A stretch of 64,000 nt of DNA from Ryuthela nishihirai (taxonomy: Eukaryota; Arthropoda; Arachnida; Araneae; Heptathelidae), in assembly GCA_038380435.1 (NCBI GenBank), contig JAWZYU010000005.1, positions 33,316,001 through 33,380,000 on the forward strand, in the 5' to 3' direction. Positions 41,865 through 53,009 of the stretch are shown piece after piece. The notes under the pieces are model-generated. The model was not told the DNA's origin. It saw only the letters and a list, made by a program, of their open reading frames with translations, and did not search any database. The translations under genes were made by a program, and so were the position numbers. Every line of letters starts with the position of its first letter. Position 1 is the stretch's first letter.

Positions 41865-42220
41865 GGGGCGAGGGTGGCTCAGGCGGTAGCGCGCCAGGCT
41901 CGTAATCTGTATTCCCAGGTTCGAGTTCCAGCTGGGTCAGCGTTGAGATTTATCTCCGCAAAACTCCCCGCCCTGCCCACGGTCAATAGGGGACACTGAT
42001 GGGCTTGGAAAGGCCGCCGTCCGTCGGATGGGACGTTAAACCGTGGCCCCGTGTGCCGGAGAGCCATACCCTGTGCACGTTAAAGAACACGCTGTCTCCC
42101 AACAGCTGTTCCAGTGGGTCCCCTCCCCTAACCTTCTCTGAGCCTTAGGGGTCCATGTGACCTGACCATTTAGCCCATGGTGTGCAAAAAAAGTGCCGCT
42201 CAGAGGTAAAACAACCCAAC
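41865..42220 (+). mobile_element. SINE-A copy with TSD and small deletion
   Basis: Plus copy flanked by CCTCATTTATGG at 41853-41864 and 42221-42232. It lacks the GGATGGCCTTGACGGGAGGC segment after the core. Confidence 0.94.
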
Positions 42221-42249
42221 CCTCATTTATGGTCTTCTCTCTCTTATAA

Positions 42250-42292
42250 TCAGTTGTTAGGAGACAGATGGAAGCCTCTCGTCAAGGTCATC
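42250..42292 (-). mobile_element. SINE-A short fragment
   Basis: CAGTTGTTAGGAGACAGATG to CGTCAAGGTCATCT matches the middle of the family on the minus strand. Confidence 0.6.
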
Positions 42293-42325
42293 TCGTACAG
42301 CTGAAATCCCTACAACTAAAAATAT

Positions 42326-42410
42326 TCTACTCTGGCATATAAACTGACAGGCTCCTGTCAGACCTCTGTGGCAAGCAGCTGCTTGAGGGGGTATTTATTT
42401 TTTTTTATTT
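42326..42410 (+). mobile_element. SINE-B 3' part
   Basis: From TTCTACTCTGGCATATAAAC through GACAGGCTCCTGTC to the TATTTATTTTTTTTTATTT tail. Confidence 0.88.
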
Positions 42411-42419
42411 AAAAATATT

Positions 42420-42722
42420 TCCACAAAACTCCCCGCCCTGCCCAATGTCACTAGGAGACACCGATGAACTTGGAAAGGCCGTCGTCCGTCGGATCGGACG
42501 TTAAGCCGTGGTCTTTTTAAGGGAGAGTCATATCCTGTGCACGTTAAAAAACACACTGGATGGTTTTGACGGGAGGCTACTATCTGTCTCTCCCAACAGC
42601 TGTTCCAATGAGTTCCCTCCCCCAACCTTCTCTGAGCCTTCGGAGTCCTTTGGACCCCTTTGGACCTGGCCATTTAGCCCATGATGTGTGCAAAAAGGTG
42701 CCGCTCAGAAGTAAAACAATCC
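42420..42722 (+). mobile_element. SINE-A copy, 5' truncated with TSD
   Basis: Begins just after the head (TCCACAAAACTCCCCGCCC) and is flanked by AAAAATATT at 42411-42419 and 42723-42731. Truncation at the 5' end between TSDs is the signature of incomplete reverse transcription. Confidence 0.9.
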
Positions 42723-42731
42723 AAAAATATT

Positions 42732-43459
42732 GAAAAATCAAACCTCGACTAATTAATATCTCAAAAAATAGAAAGAACCAAGTCACACATATTACTTTAA
42801 ACCCATTAAAATAACATTTTATTCCTTCCAATCAGTTAATTAATGACTTATGGGTCACCTCTACTTGTACTAGGTCATCTCGAAAATAGGATATTTTTCC
42901 TTTTCATAAAGCTGTTCAACATGAACATTAGATTTCCAGTCATAATATTCAAATAAGGCTTCGGAAGTCATCCGTTTCGAATGCAGCATCAGGTTTTTCG
43001 ATGCTTATGATAAAATAATTAGTTTAGGACTGCTGTTAAATTAACAATGTAACTTTAGTTACGATTTGGAACATCTGTTTTAAATGCCCCGATGAAGAAT
43101 GAAAAACAACAGCCATCTAGTGGCACCATTTTGAAGAATAACGTTGGTCTCAATGATTTATGCCGAAGAAAAATTCTCTTCTCCCCGATACGAACTTATC
43201 TCTAGCGTTGCGACTGCTGTTCACTCAGCCATTCGGCGTTTGTTACATGGTTGGTTAGTTATGGTGAACCTAGTTTCCCCTTTTTTTCCTGCAAAGGCTA
43301 AAGGAGTAAATCATTTTTTTACTCGAAAGGCTGCAGAAGCAATTCTGATTTAGTGCAAATACTACGTAAGAAAATTGCATTTTCCATTACGAAGATTTCA
43401 CAGACAAATCATCTTTTATTACCGAAGTTACATGAGCAAATCACTTTTTGGAAAAACGT
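42732..43459. other. No gene recognised
   Basis: Mixed AT-rich sequence with a 69-codon open frame (43144-43353) of no known family. Confidence 0.4.
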
Positions 43460-43756
43460 CCCGTCCGTCGGATGGGACGTTAAGCCGTGGCCCCGTGTGC
43501 GGGAGAGTTATACCCTGTGCACGTTAAAGAACACGTTGGATGGCCTTGACGGGAGGCTACCATCTGTCTCCCAACAACTCTTCCAGTGGGTCCCCTCCCC
43601 CAACCTTCTCTGAGCCTTAAGGGTCCATGTGACCTGGCCATTTAGCCATGGTGTGCAAAAAAGTGCCGCTCAGAGGTAAAACAGCCCAACCCAACCTGGC
43701 CATTTAGCACATTGTGTGCAAAAAAATGCCGCTCAGAGGTAAAACAACCCAAACAA
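43460..43756 (+). mobile_element. SINE-A, 5' truncated with duplicated 3' module
   Basis: Starts in the core (CGTCCCGTCCGTCGGATGGG), reaches a first 3' end at about 43697, then repeats CTGGCCATTTAGCACATTGT to AAAACAACCC. Confidence 0.9.
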
Positions 43757-43912
43757 CAACTGACCAGAACTAGGAGGAAAGGATTCCTGTTCTTTTTTTA
43801 TGTGAAGCTACCATTTTCCCTTACTACTAGTAGTGATACAAAGTAAGATTTACAAGTGTTATTACAGAGTGCAGCCCCAAGTTTACAGAAGATATTATTA
43901 GACACAGAGGTG

Positions 43913-44300
43913 GGTTAGGTTTTTTACCTCTGAGCGGCACTTTTTTGCAGACAATGGGCTAAATGGCCAGGTCACAAGGACCCCGAAGGCTCAGAGAAGG
44001 TTGGGGGAGAGGACCCACTGGAACAGCTATTGGGAGACAGATGGCAGCCTCCCGTCAAGGCCATCCAGTGTGTTCTTTAACGTGCACAGGGTATGGCTCT
44101 CTCCCGCACACGGGACCACAGTTTAACATCCCATCCGACGGAAGACGGCCTTTTCAAGCCCATCGGTTCCCCCTACTGACCTTGGGCAGGGCGGAGAGTT
44201 TTGCGGAGATAAATCTCGACGCTGACTCAGCTGGGACTCGAACCTGCGAACTGAAGATTACGAGCTTGGCGCGCTACCAACTGAGCCACCCTCGCCCCAC
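43913..44300 (-). mobile_element. SINE-A copy with TSD
   Basis: Full-length minus copy flanked by ACACAGAGGTG at 43902-43912 and 44301-44311. Confidence 0.94.
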
Positions 44301-44592
44301 ACACAGAGGTGAATTTGGGCTCGATTTTTCGGGCCCGAACAATTTGAACAGTTATTGAGCCCAGCCTGATTTGGGGGAAAGCATTTCTCTGGCTCATCAT
44401 AAACATATATAGAAAAATGCACGTCGTTAAATCATTTTCTTTTTTTTTTCATTTTTCGTATTATATTCATTTTCAGGTAAAATTAATGCTATTTGCAAAG
44501 TAAAATATTAGAAATACTAGTAGTTACTGAATAGTAACATCGTAATAAACGCTAAGAGCCATTCATTTATTAAAGAGAGAGCATACGCAAAA

Positions 44593-44900
44593 GCCGTCCC
44601 GTGGCCGAGTGGTTAGCGCGCTTGGCTGGTGATCAACGGGACCTGGGCTCGAGCCCACGGTAAGGTATGGATGTTAATGTTGTTTTTCTGCTGAGGTCTC
44701 GCCTTCCTCACAGACCTTCTACTATGGCGTATTAAACTGACAGGCTCCTGTCAGACCTCTATGGCAAGCTGGATTTTAGCCCTTGGTGTGCAAAAAAGCT
44801 AGCCATTTAGCCCATGGTATGCAAAAAAGTGCCGCTCAGAGGTAAAGCAACCCAACAAACCTCTGTGGCAAGCAGCTGCCTGAAGAGATTATTTATTTTT
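44593..44900 (+). mobile_element. SINE-B copy split by a SINE-A tail
   Basis: Starts GCCGTCCCGTGGCCGAGTGG, is interrupted at 44770-44858, and ends with CAGCTGCCTGAAGAGATTAT. The variant GTTTTTCTGCTGAGGTCTCG places it near the copies at 40163 and 59504. Confidence 0.9.
44770..44858 (+). mobile_element. SINE-A tail-only insertion
   Basis: 89 bp made of two successive copies of the last SINE-A module (TTTAGCCCTTGGTGTGCAAA, then CATTTAGCCCATGGTATGCA to GCAACCCAAC). ACCTCT(A/G)TGGCAAGC at 44755-44769 and 44859-44873 brackets it, so it is an extremely 5'-truncated retroinsertion. Confidence 0.85.
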
Positions 44901-45088
44901 AAAAGCAAAAAAAGTTCAGATGCTGATCAAAAGAATATTTAAAAAATTTTCTTTATTTTACAATTAAAAAATAACTTTGAAATTTTAATTATTATGAGCC
45001 TCAAACCGCTCCAGCCCGAAGTCGTCTGTGCAATTTAATTGGACAGTTTTGAACTCAGCCTAACGAAGCCCGAACTCATCTCTATTAG

Positions 45089-45475
45089 CAGCTAGGGTGG
45101 CTCAGTCGGTAGCGCGCCAGGCTCGTAATCTGTAGTTCCCAGGTTCGAGTCCCAGCTGGGTCAGCGTTGAGATTTATCTCCGCAAAATTCCTGGCCCTGC
45201 CTACGGTCAGTAGGGGACACCAATGGGCTTGGAAAAGCCACCGTCCTTCGGATGGGACGTTAAGCCGTGGCCCCGTGTGCGGGAGAGCCATACCCTGTGC
45301 ACGTTAAAGAACACGCTGAATGGCCTTGACGGGAGGCTACCATCTGTCTCCCAACAGCTGTTCCAGTGGGTCCCCTCACCCAACCTTCTCTGAGCCTTCG
45401 GGGTCCATGTGACCTGACCATTTAGCCCATGGTGTGCAAAAAAGTGCCGCTCAGAGGTAAAACAACCCAACAACC
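45089..45475 (+). mobile_element. SINE-A copy with TSD
   Basis: Plus copy with an altered first 10 bases (CAGCTAGGGTGGCTCAG), flanked by CATCTCTATTAG at 45077-45088 and 45476-45487. Confidence 0.94.
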
Positions 45476-45785
45476 CATCTCTATTAGGCATCAGGAATCG
45501 AACGCACAAACCTTTAGATGCCATCGGCGATAAATGCATACCATGTAACATTTTTTAAAAAATCTCGCACTGCTTCTTAAAGCAGTTTCTATTAAAAGCT
45601 GTAAAGATCGTGTCTAAAGTTGTTCTTTAAACACGAAGGGAGGAAAAACTGATTTTAAGCTGATATACAGAATAATTCAAAATTCTCCATGCTGTTTTAC
45701 CTCTGAGCATCAATTTATTGCATGCGATGGGCTAAACTAGATCATCAGAACCCCAAGATCTGGAAAAAAGAAAGTTTGAGGAAAG

Positions 45786-46582
45786 GGTTGGATTGGATTG
45801 TTTTACCTCTGAGCGGCACTTTTTTGCGGGGCGGGGGTGGCTCAGTCGGTAGCGCGCCAGGCTCGTAATCTGTAGTTCCCAGGTTCGAGTCCCAGCTGGG
45901 TCAGCGTTGAGATTTATCTCCGCAAAATTTCCCCCGCCCTGCCCTCGGTCAGTAGGGGACACCGATGGGCTTGAAAAGGCCGCCGTCCGTCGGATGGGAC
46001 GTTAAGCCGTGGCCCCGTGTGCGGGAGAGCCATACCCTGTGCACGTTAAAGAACACTCTGGATGGCCTTGACGGGAGGCTACCATCTGTCTCCCAACAGC
46101 TGTTCCAGTGGGTCCCCTCCCCCAACCTTCTCTAAGCCTTCGGGGTCCTTGTGACCTGGCCATTTAGCCCATGGTGTGCAAAAAAGTGCCGCTCAGAGGT
46201 AAAACAATCCAATCCAAAGCGGCACTTTTTTGCACACCATGGGCTAAATGGCCAGGTCACAAGGACCCCGAAGGCTCAGAGAAGGTTGGGGGAGAGGACC
46301 CACTGGAACAGCTGTTGGGAGACAGATCGTAGCCTCCCGTCAAGGCCATCCAGTGTGTTCTTTAACGTGCACAGGGTATGGCTCTCCCGCACACGGGGCC
46401 ACGTCTTAACGTCCCATCCGACGGACGGCGGCCTTTACAAGCCCATCGGTGTCTCCTACTGACCGTGGGCAGGGCGGGGAAATTTTGCGGAGATAAATCT
46501 CAACGCTGACCCAGCTGGGACACGAACCTGGGAACTACAGATTACGAGCCTGGCGCGCTACCGACTGAGCCACCTCCGCCCC
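45786..46582 (-). mobile_element. SINE-A, middle level of the nest
   Basis: Minus copy split into 45786-45827 and 46234-46582 by a plus copy. It lies within the outer old copy. Its own TSD is unclear (GAAAG-like at both ends). Confidence 0.88.
45828..46217 (+). mobile_element. SINE-A, innermost of the nest
   Basis: Full-length plus copy flanked by the 16-bp AGCGGCACTTTTTTGC at 45812-45827 and 46218-46233. The target is the 3' region of the middle copy. Confidence 0.95.
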
Positions 46583-47061
46583 AGAAAGCTATTCGGAAAC
46601 AGATGGAAACTTCTTCGTCGGGACCATCCTGCGCGTTCTTTAACGTGCACAATGTATGGCTCGTGCACAATGTATGAACGTGCGCAATGTATGGCGCACT
46701 AGGGTCTTTACTCCTCATCCTCTAGACTCCGGTCTTTTCAAGCTCATCGGTGTCTCCTTTCTCACTGAGAGCAAGGTGAGGTTTTGCGGAGATAAATCAG
46801 AACGCCGACGCAGTTGGGACTCGAACCTGGGAACTACAGATTACTACTACCATTTAGGATAAGTAATCTCCGTTTACAATATCATTGCTTTTGGGAAAAA
46901 TTTTCAATTATGCTACCACTCTTCGAAAGGAAGGAACTATCACGAAAATCGAGGATACTGTATTTCATAATAAGTTATCAATGTATATTTAATTTAATTA
47001 CAAAAATTCAAATTCCTTTATGACTTTACGCGAAACCGGTAATTTATAAAGAAACCTGTTG

Positions 47062-47672
47062 TGAAGTTGCTTCTTCGTTTGTTTGTCTATTGGGACCACT
47101 TAGGAATGTCCCCTCGGTTCGATCGCAATACGTGACGGGTGAAAGAGTTTTTCAGATCAAAAATCAAAGATTTTATCACAATTGAAGGGACTCGATACTG
47201 AGGCTCCTTCCCAATAAATTGGTTCAACTTAGTCCTTGGTAAAACAATAACTATCCTTTATTGATATAAACTACATTGACTGATGAGGAAAAACACACTC
47301 GTCACTCATTTACTATGAATTACAAAACCAGCTTACTATCCCCGCTCAGCTGTTTTCCCGAGAGCCTACGTACCGCTAATACCAGTCGGCACTCACCAGC
47401 TTTTCAATTTTATGTCTGCCCGCTTTCGAAACTCGACCGGCTCTGTTCTTCTCGTGGTTGCCAACCCTTTCTCTTTCTCTCTCCGCCTGACCATCTGGGG
47501 CGTCCGCGAGCAGTGGGGTGACCTCCGTCCCCTCTGGGCACTGTTACTTCAATTAACTTTCCAGATGCCGGGACAGAGGGCCTCCCACGTAGCATATGCC
47601 TTGTTGGTGAAATCCAAAATAAATATACAAAGCCTGAAAAAAAAAAAATCTCAAAAGGCCTCTAGCCTGACA
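47062..47672 (-). mobile_element. Candidate solo LTR
   Basis: A 611-bp segment starts TGAAGTTGC and ends CCTGACA (TG...CA). CCTGTTG lies immediately outside both ends (47055-47061 and 47673-47679). On the minus strand it would begin TGTCAGGC and contain a CAATAAAGG polyadenylation-like signal near 47258, about 200 bp before its end, which suits an R-U5 layout. No internal retroelement sequence adjoins it, hence solo. The apparent duplication is longer than the usual 4-6 bp and the family is unknown, so this is tentative. Confidence 0.5.
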
Positions 47673-47679
47673 CCTGTTG

Positions 47680-48065
47680 TTTGGGTTGTTTTACCTCTGA
47701 GCGGCACTTTTTTGCACACCATGGGCTAAATGGTCAGGTCACATGGACCCCGAAGGCTCATATAACGTAGGGGGAGGGGACCCACTGGAACAGCTGTTGG
47801 GAGACAGATGGTAGCCTCCCGTCAAGGCCATCCAGCGTGTTCTTTAACGTGCACAGGGTATGGCTCTCCCGCACACCGGGCTACGGCTTAACGTCCCATC
47901 CGACGGACGGCGGCCTTTCCAAGCCCATCGGTGTCCCCTACTGACCGTGGGCAGGGCGGGGAATTTTACGGAGATAAATCTCAACGCTGACCCAACTGGG
48001 ACTCGAACCTGGGAACTGCAGATTACGAGCCTGGCGCGCTACCGACTGAGCCACCCCCGCCCCAA
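47680..48065 (-). mobile_element. SINE-A copy, TSD split by the candidate LTR
   Basis: Full-length minus copy. AAAGAAACCTGT follows it at 48066-48077. The matching left copy is at 47048-47059, separated from the SINE by the candidate LTR. Confidence 0.93.
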
Positions 48066-48077
48066 AAAGAAACCTGT

Positions 48078-49002
48078 AATAGTGGAGTTGTGATAAGCGT
48101 ACAATAACTGAAGTTTGTTCAACAATTTAGAACTGTTTCCATTAAATACTAAACGTTAAAAGGTCTTTACATTTTCAGTGTTCTTTTTCCCAGCGAATCC
48201 ATCTTCTCATCAGACCACATCTCTGAAAAGTGAAAGTGCAAAGTGCACTGACACCGAAAACTAAAAAAATTTTGGCCTCTGCGATGACCTATAACCATCA
48301 CCACTTCCAACGGATCTTCATCATTTCCTTAACGTCACACACACTCCACAATGAGCTACGAAAGAACACATAAATAACACCGAAGTCGTAATTTACGAAC
48401 CGTAGCCGGACAAGGCCATGTGGGCATGCGCAGTTTATCATCAGAATGGCGACATTTTCAACGTCCTGTTACGAGAAGGAAATGACAACCCTAATCAGTT
48501 GCAGCGGACATCAAAGCTTGAGAAATAGATCAACAGACATATCTGTTTATGTCTCTAGCCACCGTAAAAGATGCCCTGCCCTCCCTCCCGCAGGATTGTC
48601 GTTTATTAGCTGCCTTGAAACAGAACCTGCAAGACGATAGCTTTAATTGGAATACAAGGTTGTGACCGCTATTCATTCCTGCTGGAATCCAACAGCTGTT
48701 TTCATTTTCCTTATGTCAGCAAAACAAACAAACTTAAATGTAGAGTTTAACCCTACCCCACGGGTTACGTTTCTGAAATGAAAAGTTAATTTTTCAAATG
48801 TGACTGTAAACCGTCAGCACCTTATACTGTCACAAATTCTCTTTAATCGCTGAGACTACCCCTTCTTTGCAAACAAATATAACATTTACTGTAAGAAACT
48901 TGCCGATTATTAATATTAATGATATTTAATACGATGATAAACACATGCCAATGTGCGATACGCATCTAACCATTGATTGATTAAACTTTATTACTAACTG
49001 CT
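48078..49002. other. No gene recognised
   Basis: Mixed composition with a 64-codon open frame at 48446-48640, no recognised similarity. Confidence 0.4.
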
Positions 49003-49303
49003 CTATCTCCGCAAAAATTCCCCGCCCTGCCCACGGTCAGTAGGGGACACCGATGGTCTTGGAATGGCGCCGTCCGTCGGATGGGACGTTAAGCCGTGGT
49101 GCCGTGTGCGGGAGAGCCATACCCTGTGCACGTTAAAGAACACGCTGGATGGCCTTGACGGGAGGCTACCATCTGTCTCCCAACAGCTGTTCCAGTGGGT
49201 CCCCTCCCCCAACCTTCTCTGAGCCTTCGGGGTCCATGTGACCTGGCCATTTAGCCCATGGTGTGCAAAAAAGTGCCGCTCAGAGGTAAAACAGCCCAAA
49301 TCC
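49003..49303 (+). mobile_element. SINE-A copy, 5' truncated
   Basis: Begins just after the head (TATCTCCGCAAAAATTCCCC) and is otherwise near consensus to AAAACAGCCCAAA. Confidence 0.92.
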
Positions 49304-49349
49304 GAACTACTAATTTTGAAGATAACCAGGCGGAGATTGAACTAAGATG

Positions 49350-49704
49350 TAGATCGTCAGCTTGTACATAATGTGCAGTTCCCAGTTCAAGCCCCTAATG
49401 TGTGCATTGAGATTATTCTCTCCTAACTCTCACCTACTGCCCTCGGTTAGAAAGAGGAAGCCGATGAGTTGGAAAAGGTGCCGTCTGTCCGATGGGACGT
49501 TATACGCCGTGGCCCCGTTTGTGGGAAAGCCATACCCTGTGCACTTTAAAGAACAAGCTGGATGGCCTTATCGAGAGGTTTCCCAGTCAGTCCCTTTCCC
49601 CAACATCCCTGAACACTTGGGATCCTTGTGACCTGGCCATTTAGCATTTTGTATGCACAAAAGGGCCGCTCAGAGTGAAACAACTCATAGCCCAACCTGA
49701 GAGC
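49350..49704 (+). mobile_element. Old SINE-A copy
   Basis: Diverged plus copy with B-box remnant CCCAGTTCAAGCCCC, core GATGGGACGTTATACGCCGT and 3' end GGGCCGCTCAGAGTGAAACA. Confidence 0.82.
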
Positions 49705-49719
49705 GACTAGTACTGCCTG

Positions 49720-50012
49720 GGTTGTGTTGGGTTGTTTTACCTCTGAGCAACACTTTTTTGCACACCATGGGCTAAATGGCCAGATCACAAGGATCCCGAA
49801 GGCTCAGAGAAGGTTGGGGGAGGGGACCCACTGGAACAGCTGTTGGGAGATAGATGGTAGCCTCCCGTCAAGTCCATGCAGCGTGTTCTTTAACGTGCAC
49901 AAGATATGGCTCTCTCACACACAGGGCCACGGCTTAACATCTCATCCGACGGACGGCGGCCATTCCAAGCTCATCGGTGTCCCCTACTGACCATGGGCAG
50001 GGGAGGGGGAGT
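49720..50012 (-). mobile_element. SINE-A copy, 5' truncated
   Basis: Minus copy from GTTGGGTTGTTTTACCTCTG to the CTACTGACCATGGGCAGGGG segment. The tRNA-like head is missing. Confidence 0.9.
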
Positions 50013-50322
50013 AACCCAGGGACAACCGAATGCCCGCTCAGACAGAACGTCGTAATATATCCCCACCACCGCACGCAACTTGATATCCGCTTTGTCAAAA
50101 CCATAATATTTTTCATCTTTATGTCCATTCTGTACTTTCTTATTTTTTATCATAATATTAAGTTAATCGGAAGACTCCAATCATTCAAGATGGTAACCGA
50201 TGCCCACCCATGACATATCTTTGTGGTCACCAGTTATCAGATGGCATGCACGAATGCCTTACTTCTTACGTTCAATTAACATCAGGAATTTCTTTATTCC
50301 CACTTCCCAATAATGTAGCAAG
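50013..50322. other. No gene recognised
   Basis: Unassigned sequence between two minus SINE-A copies. Confidence 0.4.
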
Positions 50323-50333
50323 CCATCTGAAAG

Positions 50334-50719
50334 TTGGGTTTTGTTGTTTTACCTCTGAGCGGCACTTTTTTGCACACCATGGGCTAAATGGCCAGGTCAC
50401 ATGGACCCCGAAGGCTCAGAGAAGGTTGGGGGAGGGGACCCACTGGAACAGCTGTTGGGAGACAGATGGTAGCCTCCCGTCAAGGCCATCCAGCGTGTTC
50501 TTTAACGTGCACAGGGTATGGCTGTCCCGCACACGGGGCCACGGTTTAACGTCCCATCCGACTGACGGCGGCCTTCCCAAGCCCATCAGTGTCCCCTACT
50601 GACCGTGGGCAGGGCGGGGAATTTTGCGGAGATAAATCTCAACGCTGACCCAGCTGGGACTCGAACCTGGGAACTACAGATTACGAGCCTGGCGCGCTAC
50701 CGACTGAGCCCCCCCCCCC
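50334..50719 (-). mobile_element. SINE-A copy with TSD
   Basis: Full-length minus copy flanked by CCATCTGAAAG at 50323-50333 and 50720-50730. Its first bases have become a C-run. Confidence 0.94.
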
Positions 50720-50730
50720 CCATCTGAAAG

Positions 50731-51587
50731 AGTTAATCGATTTCTCTTTTGTGGGGAAGGGTGAAAATAAACAGAAAAAAAAAAAGTCTTATTCACTGTT
50801 TGATTATTTGTTTAGGAATTTCATTTTTCATTTCATCACTTCTCTCAATAGCCTTCAGAAGAAAGATGTCCTCCTTCCAAGTTCTGGAGTACGTCACATG
50901 ATTTCAGCGTGAACGATAACACACTGGGAGAGGGAAATCGCCAGGAGAGAATTCTGTCTCAGAGGAGGGGTCAGGCAGTTAATTTACCCGTTGATTGATC
51001 AGGTGCTTAGACTAGGGCGTTAAGTGTGTCTGGGTCGTGTCAGACCTATCATGGACGCCTAACCTTAACGACAATCGTTGCGAACCTGGTCACTTGGGTG
51101 ATAGCAGTGCCACTCAGCTGCCTCCCTTCAAATGGAACCAGGAGAGAGAGTTTATACGCCGTGGCCAAACACAATTACGTGTATCAGCAACCACAATCAT
51201 CGATTCTCATCTGGACCACACTCTGCAGCATTAACGATAACAGGATCCGCCTTCGATCTCCATTTCGCACCCAACTGACCCCAATATGATATTAGACCAC
51301 AGCCAGCAGAAGTTCGAGCTGTAATGAAACTATTCAGGAACTTCTAATTGTAATCAATGGCATTCCATGACGGTGTTTAGAATGGTAATTTGGTCAAGGC
51401 ATCTCTCCTTATAATCATTCTTCGAAAACTTCTTGAACCAGGAACTAGATGATCGAAAATACTTATCGAATAATTGAATGCTCTACTTTATTATTTGTAT
51501 AACTCGGTTAGAGACTACGAAAGGGAAATTAAAGCAATCATTTATTTCTGAAAAATGATGGTTTTGTTCAATATTTTTAAGCATGTT
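50731..51587. other. No gene recognised
   Basis: Short overlapping open frames near 51026-51289 with no recognised family. The rest is AT-rich. Confidence 0.4.
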
Positions 51588-51599
51588 CATAAAATAAGG

Positions 51600-52153
51600 G
51601 AGGCGGGGGTGGCTCAGTTGGTAGCGCGCCAGGTTCGTAATCTGTAGTTCCCAGGTTCGAGTCCCAGCTGGGTCAGCGTTGAGATTTATCTCCGCAAAAT
51701 TCTCCGCCCTGCCCACGGTCAATAGGGGACACCGATGGGCTTGGAAAGGCCGCCGTCCGTCGGATGGGACGTTAAGACGTAGCCCCGTGTGCGGGAGAGC
51801 CATACCCTGTGCACGTTAAAGAACACACTGGATGGCCTTGACGGGAGGATACCATCTGTCTCCCAACAGCTGTTCCAGTGGGTCCCCTCCCCCAACCTTC
51901 TCTGAGCCTTCGGGGTCCATGTGGCCTGGCCATTTAGCCCATGGTGTGCAAAAAAGTGCCGCTCAGAGGTAAAACAACCCAACGTTAAAGAACACGCTGG
52001 ATGGCCTTGACGGGATGCTACCATCTGTCTCCCAACAGCTGTTCCAGTGGGTACTCTCCCTCAACCTTCTCTGAGCCTTCGGGGTCCATGTGACCTGGCC
52101 ATTTAGCCCATGGTGTGCAAAAAAGTGCCGCTCATAGGTAAAACAACCCAACC
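51600..52153 (+). mobile_element. Composite SINE-A: full unit plus 3' half
   Basis: A complete plus copy (51600-51982, starting GGCGGGGGTGGCTCAGTTGG) is followed without spacer by a second partial unit (51983-52153) that starts at CGTTAAAGAACACGCTGGAT and runs to the 3' end. CATAAAATAAGG at 51588-51599 and 52154-52165 brackets both parts together. Confidence 0.93.
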
Positions 52154-52165
52154 CATAAAATAAGG

Positions 52166-52907
52166 AATTACTCAATATTTTTGACTCGCAGTCCCTTCTC
52201 CAAAAGTGTTCATTATTTTCAGCATAAAGTAAGTCTGCGTTACAGAAAATCAAACTATTTGGTCTATGTAACTTCCCTGCGTCATTAATCTGTAATTATA
52301 GATGGAAAAAGAAAATTATATGTTTCTTTAATAAAGGAAAACTTTTCGAATCGCAAAGTTTTCTGGCAAGTCTTTCCCCGAATCGTATAGATTTATAGCA
52401 AATTCTGGATAATTAAATTAAATTTGCGTAATTATTTCAAAAACATGAGACTCCATTTGGCGAAATCAAGCGACATTTCATTTCCCATTTTTTGCTTCAA
52501 TATACTGAAAGACCAGAAAAGTCACGGGTTGCAGACAGTCGCAATTAGCATTTCCCCCAGGTTCGAATCCAAACTGTGACTGCCTGCGCGTGGAACTTAT
52601 CCGCCCATTTCCTGACCACCCCAACCCCGGAAAATCCGGCCGTCTTATATGAAATCTCAAACTTGTCTGTCTACTTTGAAATCCAAAATAGTTGGGTTTT
52701 TTATACGCAATTTTATTTCTGCCTCATAGTATGTGCCGACATTGAAAATAGAGTTAAAAAAACAACTATAATTTTTTTCTGTCCGGTGGAATATATTAGA
52801 AATTGGGAAATCTTACTCCAGTCTTATCTCCCCCCCCCAAAAAAAAAAACTAAATCCTGGGTACGTGCTGCCAATGGACTTTGGAAATGCAAGTGTCCAC
52901 ACGATGA
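52166..52907. other. No gene recognised
   Basis: AT-rich. A B-box-like CAGGTTCGAATCC at 52558-52570 has no A box at the proper distance. C-run then A-run near 52831-52850. Confidence 0.4.
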
Positions 52908-53009
52908 ATGACCTGAACGGAACGGGATGTTACCATCTGTCTCCTAATGGCTAACCAGTAGGTCCCTTTTCCCTAACCTTCTTTCAGCCCTTGGGTCTTT
53001 ATGACTTGA
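52908..53009 (+). mobile_element. Old SINE-A 3' fragment
   Basis: Diverged fragment from GGGATGTTACCATCTGTCTC to TTGGGTCTTTATGACTTGA, directly before the next copy. Confidence 0.7.

Larger units (their letters stand above)
45694..46855 (-). mobile_element. Old SINE-A, outermost of a three-level nest
   Basis: Diverged minus copy in two parts: 45694-45785 (TTTTACCTCTGAGCATCAAT side) and 46583-46855 (CTATTCGGAAACAGATGGAA through the head). GTATGGC/CGTGCACAATGTATG words are locally triplicated near 46650-46695. Confidence 0.75.

Noticed and set aside
52558..52570. Isolated B-box-like GGTTCGAATCC as a tRNA or SINE.
   Set aside because: No A box at the proper distance and no matching SINE body.
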